Shown here piece after piece: positions 47,352-56,647 of a stretch of 64,000 nt of DNA. The first letter of the stretch is position 1; each line of letters starts with the position of its first letter. Origin of the DNA: Bacteroidetes bacterium endosymbiont of Geopemphigus sp. (GTDB lineage Bacteria; Bacteroidota; Bacteroidia; Flavobacteriales; Blattabacteriaceae); assembly GCF_002904345.1 (NCBI RefSeq), contig NZ_PEIH01000005.1, forward strand, positions 426,449 through 490,448, read 5' to 3'. The translations under genes and the position numbers were made by a program. The notes below the pieces were generated by a model, which searched no databases, was not told where the DNA came from, and saw nothing but the letters and a program-made list of their open reading frames with translations.

Positions 47352-48085
47352 CATAATTTATGACAATTGTTTTATTAAGTTGCGTTCTCTTTTAAAGATC
47401 AGATTTGTTCTGATTATAAAAAAGATATTTTCTCTGCTCTAACCAGCGTAGCCAATTACGATGTCCTCTCTACTTTCGTTAAATTATCTTACAATGAAGG
47501 TTATAATACTATTCGAATGGTCGGCGATCAACTGATTTTTGGTCTGCTTATAATTTTTATTTGCTCGAAAAACCTTCCTAAAACCTCTTAGAAAACAGAA
47601 GAAATACAATAATTATAATAAATTCATTTACATCATATTAAAAATTAAAATCTATAGATGTAGTCTACAAATTGCCTGCAATTGCTATTTCCTTTTCCTT
47701 TTTTTTACCTCTTCAAACAAGTTAAGTATATATTTTAGATATAAACCTTTTTCTGAAGTTTCAGTATGCGCCAATTATGAGACTCAAGATTGGTTTGCGC
47801 GTCATATTTTGTGTTTTCACAATCCAAAAATGACTTTATGCCCCAGTTAGGTCCAACAAAACGCTCTATTGAGGACACATTCTTTATTTTTTCTCTCATA
47901 AGGCGCTCTTGGGGCATAAAGAGGATACAGAAGTCACCTCTAAAAACTCTTGAAATCTCCCGAAGAGCAAACACCACATTTGTCCTTGTCCATATCTGAT
48001 TGATCTAAAACTTCGATATAAAGTATAAAAATATGAATGTATATTAAATAATAATATATGTATGTTACATATTATAAATAATAAT
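47352..48085 (+). other. Decayed stretch; 47897-48085 is the copy B version of the cassette leader
   Basis: A 65-codon plus-strand frame near 47397-47590 reads DIFSALTSVANYDVLSTFVK, then LSYNEGYNTIRMVGDQLIFG. It looks like a fragment of a real protein, but I recognise no family. From 47897 onward the DNA aligns with 3810-4012: AAGGCGCTCTTG, AACACCACATTTGTCCTTG, TGATTGATCTAAA and GAATGTATATTAA. This marks the left part of the duplicated accessory cassette. Confidence 0.5.
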
Positions 48086-48835
48086 ATGAAACTAAAAAAT
48101 TTTTTAGATATTCCCATCGCTTCGGAATCCTTGCAGGCTGAGATAGGTGTGGGAAAAAAACCCGAGAGTAAGCTCGATGTTAGCGAACATATTAAAATAG
48201 GCAATAGAAGGAAAATACTAACGCGCAAAGAAAAGAAGCGATGATACGATGAAATAAAGAAAAATCTGCTTGGAGAGACATGATAGAAGGAGCTGGACAT
48301 GTTTGGAAGAAAGGTTTGAATACGGTTTTTTGATCCTTTATTGGAATTATCAGATCAAGGAATGCCATGTCATAATAAAGATGAAGAGGGCTGGAAAGAT
48401 AAATACAGTAAAATCCAGTATCCAAAGCAACATTCTTAAATTAGGTGTAGCCTCAGACTCCAATAAAGGTGTTTATAGCGATAGTACTTTTACCACTCCT
48501 GAAGAGGGTTCTTATAAAATTGAATATATTATCAGATTAGGTAATCATCCTCCCGGAAGCGCTTTTGACGGAACTAGAGGAGTATTTGGCACCTGAATCA
48601 GCGTAAATAACCGTTTCACAAGTATATTATAATAATTACAATGTATTAAGAGGATTCAAATTATCCTCTGGTAGTTCAAAAACAGATGCTCACATTAGTC
48701 AAATTATATATTTAAAAAAAAGGAAATAAACTCAATGTTCGTTTTAAAGCATGAGGAATAGCCGATATGAACACCAATTTGAGAAATGTTTTTATCGATA
48801 ACAGTCAAAGCTACATTAAGATTTGGAAATCTTAA
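48086..48835 (+). pseudogene. Secreted GIG-motif / C1q-like protein, copy B (frameshifted)
   Basis: The start MKLKNFLDIPIASESLQA is followed by EIGVGKKPESKLDV and HIKIGN, colinear with copy A (LQA|KIGIGIKTPESQIDI). After breaks near 48240 a longer open part (48421-48598) reads SNKGVYSDSTFTTPEEGSYK, then RLGNHPPGSAFDGTRGVF. The TFTxPxxGxYxxxY pattern is the best sign of a C1q/TNF-like jelly roll. The end IYLKKRK, MNTNLRNVF and QSYIKIWKS matches copy A strand for strand. An in-frame TGA and at least three frame changes make it dead. Between its stop and the shared terminator lies an IS481-type remnant that copy A lacks. Confidence 0.6.
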
Positions 48836-48939
48836 ATAATGTTATAATGTTCGTATCAGAATCTATATTTACTTAGAATAAAGATAAATATTTGACCTAT
48901 TTATTGATAGGAAATCTTATTAGGAAGGCCCTTTGGAAG

Positions 48940-49780
48940 AAGTTTTCTAAGCACCTCGTAAGGAATCCTTTTCCCTTAAATCCCCGTTAGGTCGCTGAGA
49001 ATTGTAAAATATTTCCCATTCCCTAAATTTCTCAATATCTATATCATCGGTATATTCGAGAATATAGCAAAATTCTTACTGGTCGATTAAATGCGAACGC
49101 TCGACTTTTCCATTGAGATGAGAAATAACTTTATTGATATAAATATGCCTTATACCGAGATCTTCACAACGCCAATAAAACTGAGCTTGAAATTCATGTT
49201 CGTTATCAGTCTGCACCGTATGTATCCTGAAAGAAAATCTCTCGATAACATAGTCGAGAAAATCTATGGCACATTTCTGGTTATATTTTGAATAAATTTT
49301 AAGAGCCAGAGCCTCTGCTGGTATCATCTATTCCCGTGTACTGATAATGTTTAAGCGCTTTACCTTCTTTATCTGTGAAAGAGAAAAATTTAACATCAAT
49401 CTGAATTGCGATGTCTGGGCACCTGCTTTTCGTATCATTTAAATGACTTAATGGATGTTTTGCGTTGGTTTTGAGGTAGTCGGTTCAGATCATTGCATTT
49501 CAATACATACCAAAACCCTCCGTATCTCATGGTATTTAAAATACCATGAGATACGGAGATTCCTTAGATGATAGTTTTTACATAAAAATAATCTTTTCTT
49601 CAATATCAGGCGCTATTCTGAGCTTTATATTTTCAGGACAGGGTTTGTGATCAAAGCGGTTTCTCCTTCTTCTTCATAAGCTCTCTTCCAATTGTAATAT
49701 CTATCCCTAGATATACCAAAGTATCTACAGGTTTAGAATTTTGATTGACAAGTTACAAGATGTAAACCAAAGTCCTGATT
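48940..49780 (-). mobile_element. IS481-family transposase remnant
   Basis: From the right end the minus strand reads CRYFGISRDRYYNWKRAYEE, then RISWYFKYHEIRR, YVLKCNDLNRLPQNQR, QYTGIDDT, and the open part at 49076-49327: IYSKYNQKCAIDFLDYVIER, FSFRIHTVQTDNEHEFQAQF and DLGIRHIYINKV. These are the helix-turn-helix and DDE integrase core of IS481/IS3-like transposases; GIDD and TVQTDN hold the first two catalytic Asp residues. At least five frame changes are present. No clear terminal inverted repeats or target duplication could be recognised by eye. Confidence 0.85.
49518..49558. repeat. Near-perfect palindrome (20-base arms) inside the transposase remnant
   Basis: Bases 49518-49537 are perfectly complementary to 49539-49558 with a single base between. 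The palindrome coincides exactly with the transposase segment read as RISWYFKYHEIRR on the minus strand, so it is not an inserted element. See findings. Confidence 0.9.
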
Positions 49781-49805
49781 TTCATAGTTAATTCTTTGTT
49801 ATTTG

Positions 49806-49832
49806 TCCTTTCTTAAAAAGAAAGGATTTTTT
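49806..49832 (+). terminator. Intrinsic terminator, copy B of the cassette
   Basis: TCCTTTCTT (49806-49814) and AAGAAAGGA (49818-49826) form a 9-base stem followed by TTTTTT. It is homologous to the hairpin at 4624-4646 but is now separated from the copy B reading frame by the IS481 remnant. Confidence 0.75.
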
Positions 49833-50405
49833 ATTGATAAAGCTCTTACAAATCAATACCCCTTCAAGTCCTTTTAAAAGCTCAAAACCCCGATTTAAGC
49901 TTCCGCCTCCTCTAGAAACAAACGGACAAAAACATATACGTTTGTGATATACGGCGCTTTAACAAGCTTGTACTTATAGATAAGCTTATCTTTTGCCATT
50001 CACCTTTTCAATGTACCTTATCCTTACACGCTCGCTTATTATCGCTTGCCGTAAGCTTTAAGATCTTTCCCTTTATCTCGGCGCTGATCTTGCTCGATTG
50101 AAAGTTTATATAAAGTTTGGGAGCTATGTGTTAACCTGAAGTCTCCGGGGCGGCAGCTCGAGAGAGAGCTTACAAAAGCTAAGCTTACGTTCTCTCGTGG
50201 TAAGCGGTATCGCTCTGCTTTACCACGAGTCTTTCCTTAAATGTGAGCCTTTTTAAAATCAAGCGGCTTATAAGGAAAAAGAAAGGAAAAAGATATGTAA
50301 TAAGCCTTTCACGCTTCGTATAGCTTATATAAAAGCTTTCTATTCCGCCTCACGCCTTTTGCTTAATCCCTCTCTGAAGGCGCTTTGCTTTGCTCAAGAA
50401 TAACT
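49833..50405 (-). pseudogene. Copy B of the lysozyme end and its downstream gene, decayed
   Basis: The minus strand near 50335-50385 reads GLSKRREAE-KAFI, matching the lysozyme C-terminus DLTKRREAERKLFVS at 5120-5165. Beyond it, TACGGCGCTTTAAC, CTTATAGATAAGCTTATCTT and CTTATCCTTAC at 49955-50035 match 4785-4855. The catalytic half of the lysozyme is gone. Order and strand are the same as in copy A. Confidence 0.65.
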
Positions 50406-50486
50406 AGACCTTTTTTGCCGCTATCTTGATCACTATCTGCGAAAAAACCTGACGGCTCAACTTATCCTTTATTGAAACGCTTTTTT

Positions 50487-50517
50487 CTGATTATATCGTG
50501 GTAGACGATATAATCAG
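50487..50517. repeat. Hairpin with 13-base perfect arms
   Basis: CTGATTATATCGT (50487-50499) is complementary to 50505-50517 with loop GGTAG. No T run long enough for a terminator follows on the plus strand; on the minus strand the hairpin runs into AAAAAA. It could terminate a minus-strand transcript only weakly. Function unknown. Confidence 0.6.
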
Positions 50518-50545
50518 TTTGAATGATACTATTTGACATCTGTAT

Positions 50546-50656
50546 ATGAAAAGGTGGAAGGGTAAGGAAATTCCAGATGGAGAAACCCGGATTCATTATG
50601 TGGCTTCAAATGGCAATACAAAAACTATAATATTTACTTATCAAGAAGAGAGCTAA
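50546..50656 (+). CDS. Small ORF of unknown function (36 aa)
   Basis: The frame reads MKRWKGKEIPDGETRIHYVA and ends TIIFTYQEES. It is followed 1 base later by a GTG-started frame, suggesting either a small two-gene unit or one broken gene. No family is recognised. Confidence 0.25.
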   Translation: MKRWKGKEIPDGETRIHYVASNGNTKTIIFTYQEES

Positions 50657-50657
50657 T

Positions 50658-50795
50658 GTGAACACCATAAATAATCTTAAAAACACCCCGATTCACTTTA
50701 CCGTTAGTCCGGATGATAAAATAAAATTGTTCATGCCTTCTAAAGGCATGAACCGACAAAAAAAGCTAAAGATAACGATGAAAAACCTCCTATGA
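50658..50795 (+). CDS. Small ORF of unknown function (45 aa, GTG start)
   Basis: The frame reads NTINNLKNTPIHFTVSPDDK, then IKLFMPSKGMNRQKKLKITM. It contains a strong hairpin (GTTCATGCCTT at 50729-50739 with its complement at 50743-50753). It has no recognisable domain and may be a gene remnant. The terminator at 50874-50898 lies downstream on the same strand. Confidence 0.25.
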   Translation: MNTINNLKNTPIHFTVSPDDKIKLFMPSKGMNRQKKLKITMKNLL

Positions 50796-50873
50796 TTTAG
50801 CAACAATCGAAAGTTAAAACTTCTTGAACCATAAGAGGATTCATACGTTCTCTTAAAGTTATTTTTTTGCTTG

Positions 50874-50898
50874 CCAATCCTTTATGGGATTGGTTTTT
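50874..50898 (+). terminator. Intrinsic terminator
   Basis: CCAATCC (50874-50880) and GGATTGG (50887-50893) form a 7-base stem with a 6-base loop, followed by TTTTTTC. It implies past or present plus-strand transcription of the small ORFs upstream. Confidence 0.75.
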
Positions 50899-51130
50899 TC
50901 TTTTTGTGAGATTTTATTATGGCTAAAAGTATAAGTTCGTCATATTGAACTATTATTATATAACGATTTGTTAAAGAATCTCGGTAATGCATAGTCTTTA
51001 GGTTGTTTTTTAACAGTTTTTGGTAAGTTTTTATTATTCTTCCTCAAGAATCTCTACAGTATTTTTAATTTAATTAATTAAATAACAATTAAATAGAATA
51101 GATGTAAGAAGAGAAACCTTAACTTAAATA

Positions 51131-51256
51131 ATGTTTATGAGAAAGATTTTACTAGCTTGTATAGCGACGATACTTTGTTTTTCTTTTGGTGATGACCATG
51201 AGAGTCAAAAAATAAACCAAGCCAATCGGCTTAATTTCAACTTGATGAATATGTAG
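51131..51256 (+). pseudogene. Signal-peptide fragment of an unknown secreted protein
   Basis: The frame MFMRKILLACIATILCFSFG continues DDHESQKINQANRLNFNLMN and stops after 41 codons. The N-terminus is a convincing Sec signal peptide. The short mature part suggests truncation. No family is recognised. Confidence 0.35.
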
Positions 51257-52178
51257 AAAACCTCGCTTCATCGGGCAATAATTAATAGAAACAGAAAGGC
51301 TATTAAAGAACTTATAGAAAAGAAGTAATACATCAATACTAAAAATCAGTATCGATGTGCTCAGAGCTATCGTCGGAATAAAATAATCAGAATAAAATAA
51401 GCTGTAACAATGATAAATATTATTTTATCTATCGATTTTGGCAAATTTAATACAAAAATTAATCATAATATTTAAAAATTATATCATTGATAAATTATTA
51501 AATAAAATAAAATTAGCGATAGAAAAATAATCAGAACATCGGGCTTCAAAAGTAAAAGAGCTTACTAACTCTCTCGCAAGGAGAGGAAAAAGGTCAAATA
51601 CAACCCTAGTTTAAACACAAAAGAGTCAGAAAAGTATAAAAGGATCATAATGCTAACTGTGTCTCTCAGGAAGAGAACGAAATATGAATAATGAATTTCT
51701 CTCAAAACAAGGTGAAACAGATGAAAAATAAAAGTTTACTTATATTAGCTACAGGTTTTGTAGAGGGAGAAAATAATAAACTTTCTTGGTATAGGTGTCT
51801 GTGCACAGTTGTTTGCTATATGTTTTCTTGTTTTTCAATAAAAACACACTGATATTAACCTTTTATCTGCCTTTGGGGCAGCACCTTCGGCAATGATCTA
51901 TGGAAATGGAGTCTTGTATTGGCTTTATTTGGGATGGTTTTCTCTACACTGCTGCCTTCATCAGGCATGCCAAAGAATTACAACGTATCTGTTATTATGT
52001 CTGGTCTGTTTCTCGAAGGATGCATATTATACGTTAATATGGATAGGTATTTAGTTAATTTTCTGTCCATAACGTAACCTTATAACTTGCAAATTTTTCT
52101 TATTATACTTAACCAGAAAATGATTTACGTATCTTGTTTACGGACTTTCTGAAAAAAATCGTTTTTATAATGCTCGGC
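51257..52178 (+). other. Gene-poor stretch with a decayed membrane-protein remnant at 51720-52070
   Basis: Pieces in two frames read FLGIGVCAQLFAICFLVFQ, LWKWSLVLALFGMVFSTLLP and YNVSVIMSGLFLEGCILYVN. They are hydrophobic segments joined by short loops, as in a polytopic membrane protein, with several frame changes. I cannot assign a family. 51257-51700 holds only short frames and AT-rich DNA. Confidence 0.35.
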
Positions 52179-55100
52179 TTAGGGTCTCGGATCGCAACTT
52201 TTTAGCGTTGAAATTAAACTTCGATGGGCATGGGACAATGCACTTAAGTCCTGATCGTATAAATGATTATCTGAAATCTTCTCAAGTTTTTTTATGAGTT
52301 TTTCCAGACGAAGATTTATTTGTCGATAAGACTGCTGGGCGTAAGCCAGAGCGCCACTTGAATGAGCTGTTTCGAGATAAGCTTGCGTGATCTCATTAGA
52401 TAAAAAAGCATATTTATAGGTAGTATAAAGCATATCATTATTTATCCAGTATTTATACTTCACGGGTAATTCTATGTAATAATCAATTTCTTCAAGAAGA
52501 TTTTTCTGAAACACCTGTATGATTTTTTTTGCTTTATTCACCTGTCCGATGCGGATATAGGAGGCGGCTATATCTATCAAAGGCAAATGCTCTTGATAGA
52601 GCTTTTGTGGAATTTCTTCCTCAAGTCGATCCATGATTTCCTGAGCTTTTTGTCGTTTTCCCTCAGCTATAAGGGCTTCAGAAGCTCTGTTTACAGCATT
52701 TCGATAAGTGAGTATATTACGACGACCATTATAATCGGTATAGCCTCTAGGGTCTTTAAGATTACCCCAATGAAATTTTTTAACTGCCTGATACATATCC
52801 CCTGAATTTATATATCCTAGCTCCCCTTTAACATTCTGAGGAGTCCGTATAGGTACCAATTTATAATGAAACCCCATGTACTGAAGATAATCGCTCAAAT
52901 AAAGAGTATTTGCCGGATTGTAAATACCTCCTACGCTGAAATATATAGGACGATCCCATTGATAATTGGCTAACATATCCAAAAAAATCAAATCATTTTT
53001 ATTCAGATAAAAAGGCTGATTTTCTTTTACAGGAAACTCCAAAATGAGCTGTGAAACCATCTTATCAGCATCTTCAGGGGCTACAATTCTATTTTTAAGC
53101 GCAGCAACTTTGTTTACCGGTATAATAATTTTATTGGTAGGCAAAAAATCTATTTTTCCTTTAGTATCTGACAGAAACTTTTTTCTAAGAACTTGTTTTT
53201 TTTCATCGTCTCTGGCCAGCCATACCATAGCTTCCTGGGCGGTAATAGCCTGATCTTCACAAAAAACCACTACAGCGTCACGTGTGCCTTGACGGTATTG
53301 GGTATGTTCAAGCGTCATTTTTATAGGAAGAGAACTATTAAGTTTTCGCTGTGCCTGGTCAATATTCCACGAAGTACCTAATAAAGTATAGTTAAGAATA
53401 CGCACATCACTGCGATAATTTTCGGTCTCTTGCAAAGACCATAATGGATAGGTATCATTGTCTCCAAATACGAACAGAATGGCCTGAGGATCAGTGGTAT
53501 TCAGATAATTTCGTGCAATATCCCGGGGCAAGGTCCGATAGGATCGATCATGATCATCCCAGTTTTGCTCTCCCATACGTAAGGGAATAGCAAGTAAAAC
53601 CCCGAAGAGAACCAAAGCTACGCCCGAGCGACGATATTTTTCTTTGAACGAATGAAAAATTGCCACCACTCCCAATCCAATCCAGATAGCAAAGGCATAA
53701 AAAGCGCTCACCAGAGCATAATCACGCTCCCTAGGTTCAAAAGGTTTCACATTGGTATAAATAATTACACCCACACCTGTAAGTAAAAAAATTGACAGCA
53801 ACATATAAAAATCTCCAAATCTCCTACGCATCTGAAAAAACATCCCTATAAAACCTAAAAGGAGGGGAAACCCGTAATAAACATTATTGGCTCTATTATT
53901 CTGAAAATGTTTCGGAACATTTTTTTGCGATCCTAAATGCGCTTCATCTATAAAAGAAATACCGCTTTTCCAATTGCCTTTGGTAACTTCATAATTTCCT
54001 TGCAAGTCATTCTGACGTCCCACATAATTCCAAAAAAGATAACGCAGAAACATATAATCAATCTGATAATCAAGAAAAAAAAACATATTTTGACCGAAAG
54101 TAGGTTTTTGATAACCTACTATCTCCTGCCCTGTTTCAGCATCTCTTTGAATGTAAGTTTGAGCTTTTCCAAGTATAGCTTGGTAATTATCCATGGTCTC
54201 TGGAGAGTTACTGTACATTCTTGGGAAAATACCCAGATGTTTAGGGTTGAATTTATAAGAAATCTCTTCGCTTATAACGATGTATTTGCCTGATTTTACG
54301 TTTTTTTCATAGATAGGTCCTTGCGATTTGTATCCGATAATACCATTTTTATCTAAATAAGCCGTATACATTTGTCCATAGAGTATAGGCCAGTCGCCAT
54401 ATTGCCCGCGACGTGTATAATAATCGTGCATGGTAATAGCATTATCTGGATCATTTAAATTAATAGGTGTATCAGCGCTCGCACGTATAGGAAGAAGCAT
54501 CCATGAAGAAAAACCGATAAGGCTGTAAAGGATACAAAGAACAAGTGTATTTAGGAAAACCAGTCCTTTTTTATGCGTCTGACGAATAAGGAAGAAAAAT
54601 ACCCATGAAAGAAATACAAAAGCAGCTATGGTCCCCGAATGAAAGGGGAGACCAAGAGTATTGACGAAAAAAATTTCGCTACGCCCAAAGAACTTCATTG
54701 TCAAAGGAAAAAGCCCTTTGAAGTAAAAACCAAAAATGACTAATATCATCAGATGAGCTATAAAAAGACTCTTTATATTAGAGTGATATCTTTTATAATA
54801 ATAAATCAAGCCTAAAGCCGGAATAACCAATAATACCATAAGATGTATACCTACCGAAAGGCCTATAAGAAAGCAGATCAATAAAAGCCATCGGCGCGCA
54901 TGAGCAGGATCTTTATCATTTTCCCAACGGCACATTAACCACAAGAGAAGTGCTGTAAAAAGCGAGGCCATGGCGTATACCTCCCCTTCTACAGCTGAAA
55001 ACCAAAAAGTGTCGCTGAACATAAAGCTCATCGAGCCTATTATGCCACTAGCAAAAACAACGATTTGTTGAGTAGAATTCATCTGAGTATCCCACTGAAC

Positions 55101-55433
55101 AGAGCTGTTTTTAATAATAAGTTTACATGAGAGATGCGTAATGGTCCAGAATAGAAAAAGAATGGTGAGTGCGCTGCAAAGCGCGGATTCTAAATTAATA
55201 ATCATAGCATATTTAGTAGAATCTCCTAAAGCAAAGAGTGAAGCTAATGCCCCTAACAATTGAAAAGTAGCTGCCCCCGGCGCATGTCCCACCTCTAATT
55301 TTACAGAAGAAGCAATATATTCACCACAATCCCAAAAACTTAGTACAGGTTCTACTGTGGAGATAAAAATATAAGAGGCGATAAAAAACAGCGTCCAACC
55401 TAAAAGGTTGTTGATTTTTTTAAAAAGTAGCAT
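52179..55433 (-). CDS. DUF2723 (TMEM260-like) large membrane protein
   Basis: The protein has 1084 residues from the ATG at 55433, which gives the family start MLLFKKINNLLGWTLFFIAS and FWDCGEYIASSVKLEVGHAP. About twelve membrane segments follow in the N-terminal 650 residues, and a long soluble part contains FVFGDNDTYPLWSLQE and DRPIYFSVGG. The fold is related to GT-C mannosyltransferases; the human homologue TMEM260 is an O-mannosyltransferase. A role in protein glycosylation is likely but not shown here. An ATG at 55550 would add 39 residues, but it overlaps the divergent tRNA-Gln promoter and is not conserved in the family. Confidence 0.92.
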   Translation of the reverse strand: MLLFKKINNLLGWTLFFIASYIFISTVEPVLSFWDCGEYIASSVKLEVGHAPGAATFQLLGALASLFALGDSTKYAMIINLESALCSALTILFLFWTITHLSCKLIIKNSSVQWDTQMNSTQQIVVFASGIIGSMSFMFSDTFWFSAVEGEVYAMASLFTALLLWLMCRWENDKDPAHARRWLLLICFLIGLSVGIHLMVLLVIPALGLIYYYKRYHSNIKSLFIAHLMILVIFGFYFKGLFPLTMKFFGRSEIFFVNTLGLPFHSGTIAAFVFLSWVFFFLIRQTHKKGLVFLNTLVLCILYSLIGFSSWMLLPIRASADTPINLNDPDNAITMHDYYTRRGQYGDWPILYGQMYTAYLDKNGIIGYKSQGPIYEKNVKSGKYIVISEEISYKFNPKHLGIFPRMYSNSPETMDNYQAILGKAQTYIQRDAETGQEIVGYQKPTFGQNMFFFLDYQIDYMFLRYLFWNYVGRQNDLQGNYEVTKGNWKSGISFIDEAHLGSQKNVPKHFQNNRANNVYYGFPLLLGFIGMFFQMRRRFGDFYMLLSIFLLTGVGVIIYTNVKPFEPRERDYALVSAFYAFAIWIGLGVVAIFHSFKEKYRRSGVALVLFGVLLAIPLRMGEQNWDDHDRSYRTLPRDIARNYLNTTDPQAILFVFGDNDTYPLWSLQETENYRSDVRILNYTLLGTSWNIDQAQRKLNSSLPIKMTLEHTQYRQGTRDAVVVFCEDQAITAQEAMVWLARDDEKKQVLRKKFLSDTKGKIDFLPTNKIIIPVNKVAALKNRIVAPEDADKMVSQLILEFPVKENQPFYLNKNDLIFLDMLANYQWDRPIYFSVGGIYNPANTLYLSDYLQYMGFHYKLVPIRTPQNVKGELGYINSGDMYQAVKKFHWGNLKDPRGYTDYNGRRNILTYRNAVNRASEALIAEGKRQKAQEIMDRLEEEIPQKLYQEHLPLIDIAASYIRIGQVNKAKKIIQVFQKNLLEEIDYYIELPVKYKYWINNDMLYTTYKYAFLSNEITQAYLETAHSSGALAYAQQSYRQINLRLEKLIKKLEKISDNHLYDQDLSALSHAHRSLISTLKSCDPRP

Positions 55434-55511
55434 ATTAAAATACTCTGGAAATAGAGTGCTAAAATAGATGATTTGTGTATCTAAAAAAATTATAAAGCCT
55501 AGAAAAACCCA

Positions 55512-55542
55512 TTTGTAAAAAGAAAAAATAGTAATACCTTTG
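55512..55542 (+). promoter_or_regulatory. Bacteroidota sigma-type promoter for tRNA-Gln
   Basis: TTTG (55512-55515) and TACCTTTG (55535-55542) are separated by 19 bases, an exact match to the TTTG-N19-TAnnTTTG promoter of Bacteroides/Flavobacterium. It ends 18 bases before the tRNA. This is the only promoter in the window with both boxes at ideal spacing. Confidence 0.7.
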
Positions 55543-55560
55543 CTTACCATTATGTTTATA

Positions 55561-55634
55561 AGACCCGTGGTGTAACGGTAGCACAGCAGATTTTGGTTCT
55601 GTTAGTTGGGGTTCGAATCCCTGCGGGTCTACCA
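55561..55634 (+). tRNA. tRNA-Gln (anticodon TTG)
   Basis: Acceptor arms AGACCCG (55561-55567) and CGGGTCT (55624-55630), D arm GTGGTGTAACGGTAGCAC, anticodon loop TTTTGGT placing TTG at 34-36, T arm GGGGTTCGAATCCC, then A73 and an encoded CCA. U34 of this tRNA is a usual site for mnm5s2U, to which MnmD contributes; mnmD is dead in this window. Confidence 0.95.
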
Positions 55635-55678
55635 AATCTCTTAAGATTTTTTTTATCAAAAATCTTAAGAGATTTGGT
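55631..55678 (+). terminator. Very strong hairpin beginning at the tRNA-Gln discriminator and CCA
   Basis: Bases 55631-55651 are perfectly complementary to 55658-55678 with loop TTTATC. The left arm starts with the tRNA's own ACCA. The arms contain T and A runs, so it can act as a terminator in both directions. See findings. Confidence 0.85.
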
Positions 55679-56647
55679 ATAGCGTTTACTTTATAAAGAT
55701 CTGCTCTAGAATATGTTTTACAAGTTTTTTTAAGAGAAATCTGGACACAAATTTTTTCCAAATATTACTATTACTATAAATTAATAAAATAGCTAACCAA
55801 AATAAAAGGCCATTAGTCTCTATGTGTTAGCCCCCCTTTCTTTATTAGGATTTAGCCTTTATATTATCATATTTTTCAGACCCATGAAGGGTAGTCTCTT
55901 TATCTTGAGGATATATTTCAGGACGAAGGTAAGGTTGTTCTTTATACGTAAGCTAATTTTTTAAAGAGAACAAGTTGGGCATTATTCAATTTTCTAACTT
56001 TTTTATTACGAAAACTTGCTGTTAAGTAATTATCAATCAATTCAACTTTTCTAGTTGCTAAATAAATGCGATTTACTTCTTTAAGTTGTTCTATTTGATT
56101 TTAACCGTATTTCATTGCAAAGCTCTCTCATATGACATACACGAATAAACAATAAATTCGATGAAAGCAATAATCCCTGGAATAAAAGTCCAACAAAGAA
56201 TAAAATCTGCATTCATATTTTTTGTAGCTGAAAGCTATTTATTTCTTTTTACTTTCTCAGTATATTTGGTATTTTCTACTGAGATTAAAAAATTATCCAT
56301 TTTTTGAATGTTTTAGTGTATTGATATAAATTAAGTTGGTTGCGTAAGGTATCAACTAAATACTGTATCGCATCTTTTTTTTGCGATTTTTCAATATGTA
56401 TTTTTGCAATCTTTTTTAAACAACCCAACTAATACTGTCAAATTCTGTGAATTGGCTCTGAATAATTTTTTTTAAAACTTTAATAATATAATCTTGATCA
56501 TTATATTTATCCATATATAATGTAAGAAACCTATTAATATACTCGATAGAGTTATCTTTTAACACCATAAGATAGGATTACAAAAAGATTTTACATAGGA
56601 AGTGCAAACTTTAATCACATCACTTTAAAATTAAAACACCTTTTAGG
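55679..56647 (-). pseudogene. Decayed stretch with TM2-like protein remnant
   Basis: The minus strand near 55960-56215 reads MNADFILCWTFIPGIIAFIE, FIVYSC and ALQ/AMKYG pieces, then KSNRTT or QIEQLKEVNRIYLATRKVEL. A WTFIPGIIAFIEFI membrane segment followed by a short tail resembles TM2-domain proteins of Bacteroidota. Further up, 56290-56560 holds another broken minus-strand frame (FTEFDSISWVV, KDAIQYLVDTLRNQLNLYQY), possibly the same or a neighbouring gene. Stops and shifts are frequent. The family call is tentative. Confidence 0.4.

Noticed and set aside
55434-55550. N-terminal extension of the DUF2723 protein from the ATG at 55550
   Set aside because: It overlaps the tRNA-Gln promoter and precedes the conserved family start at 55433.
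55459-55761. 100-codon minus-strand frame across tRNA-Gln (contains LVDPQGFEPQLTEPKS)
   Set aside because: It is the antisense reading of the tRNA gene plus its hairpin, a well-known false protein in databases.
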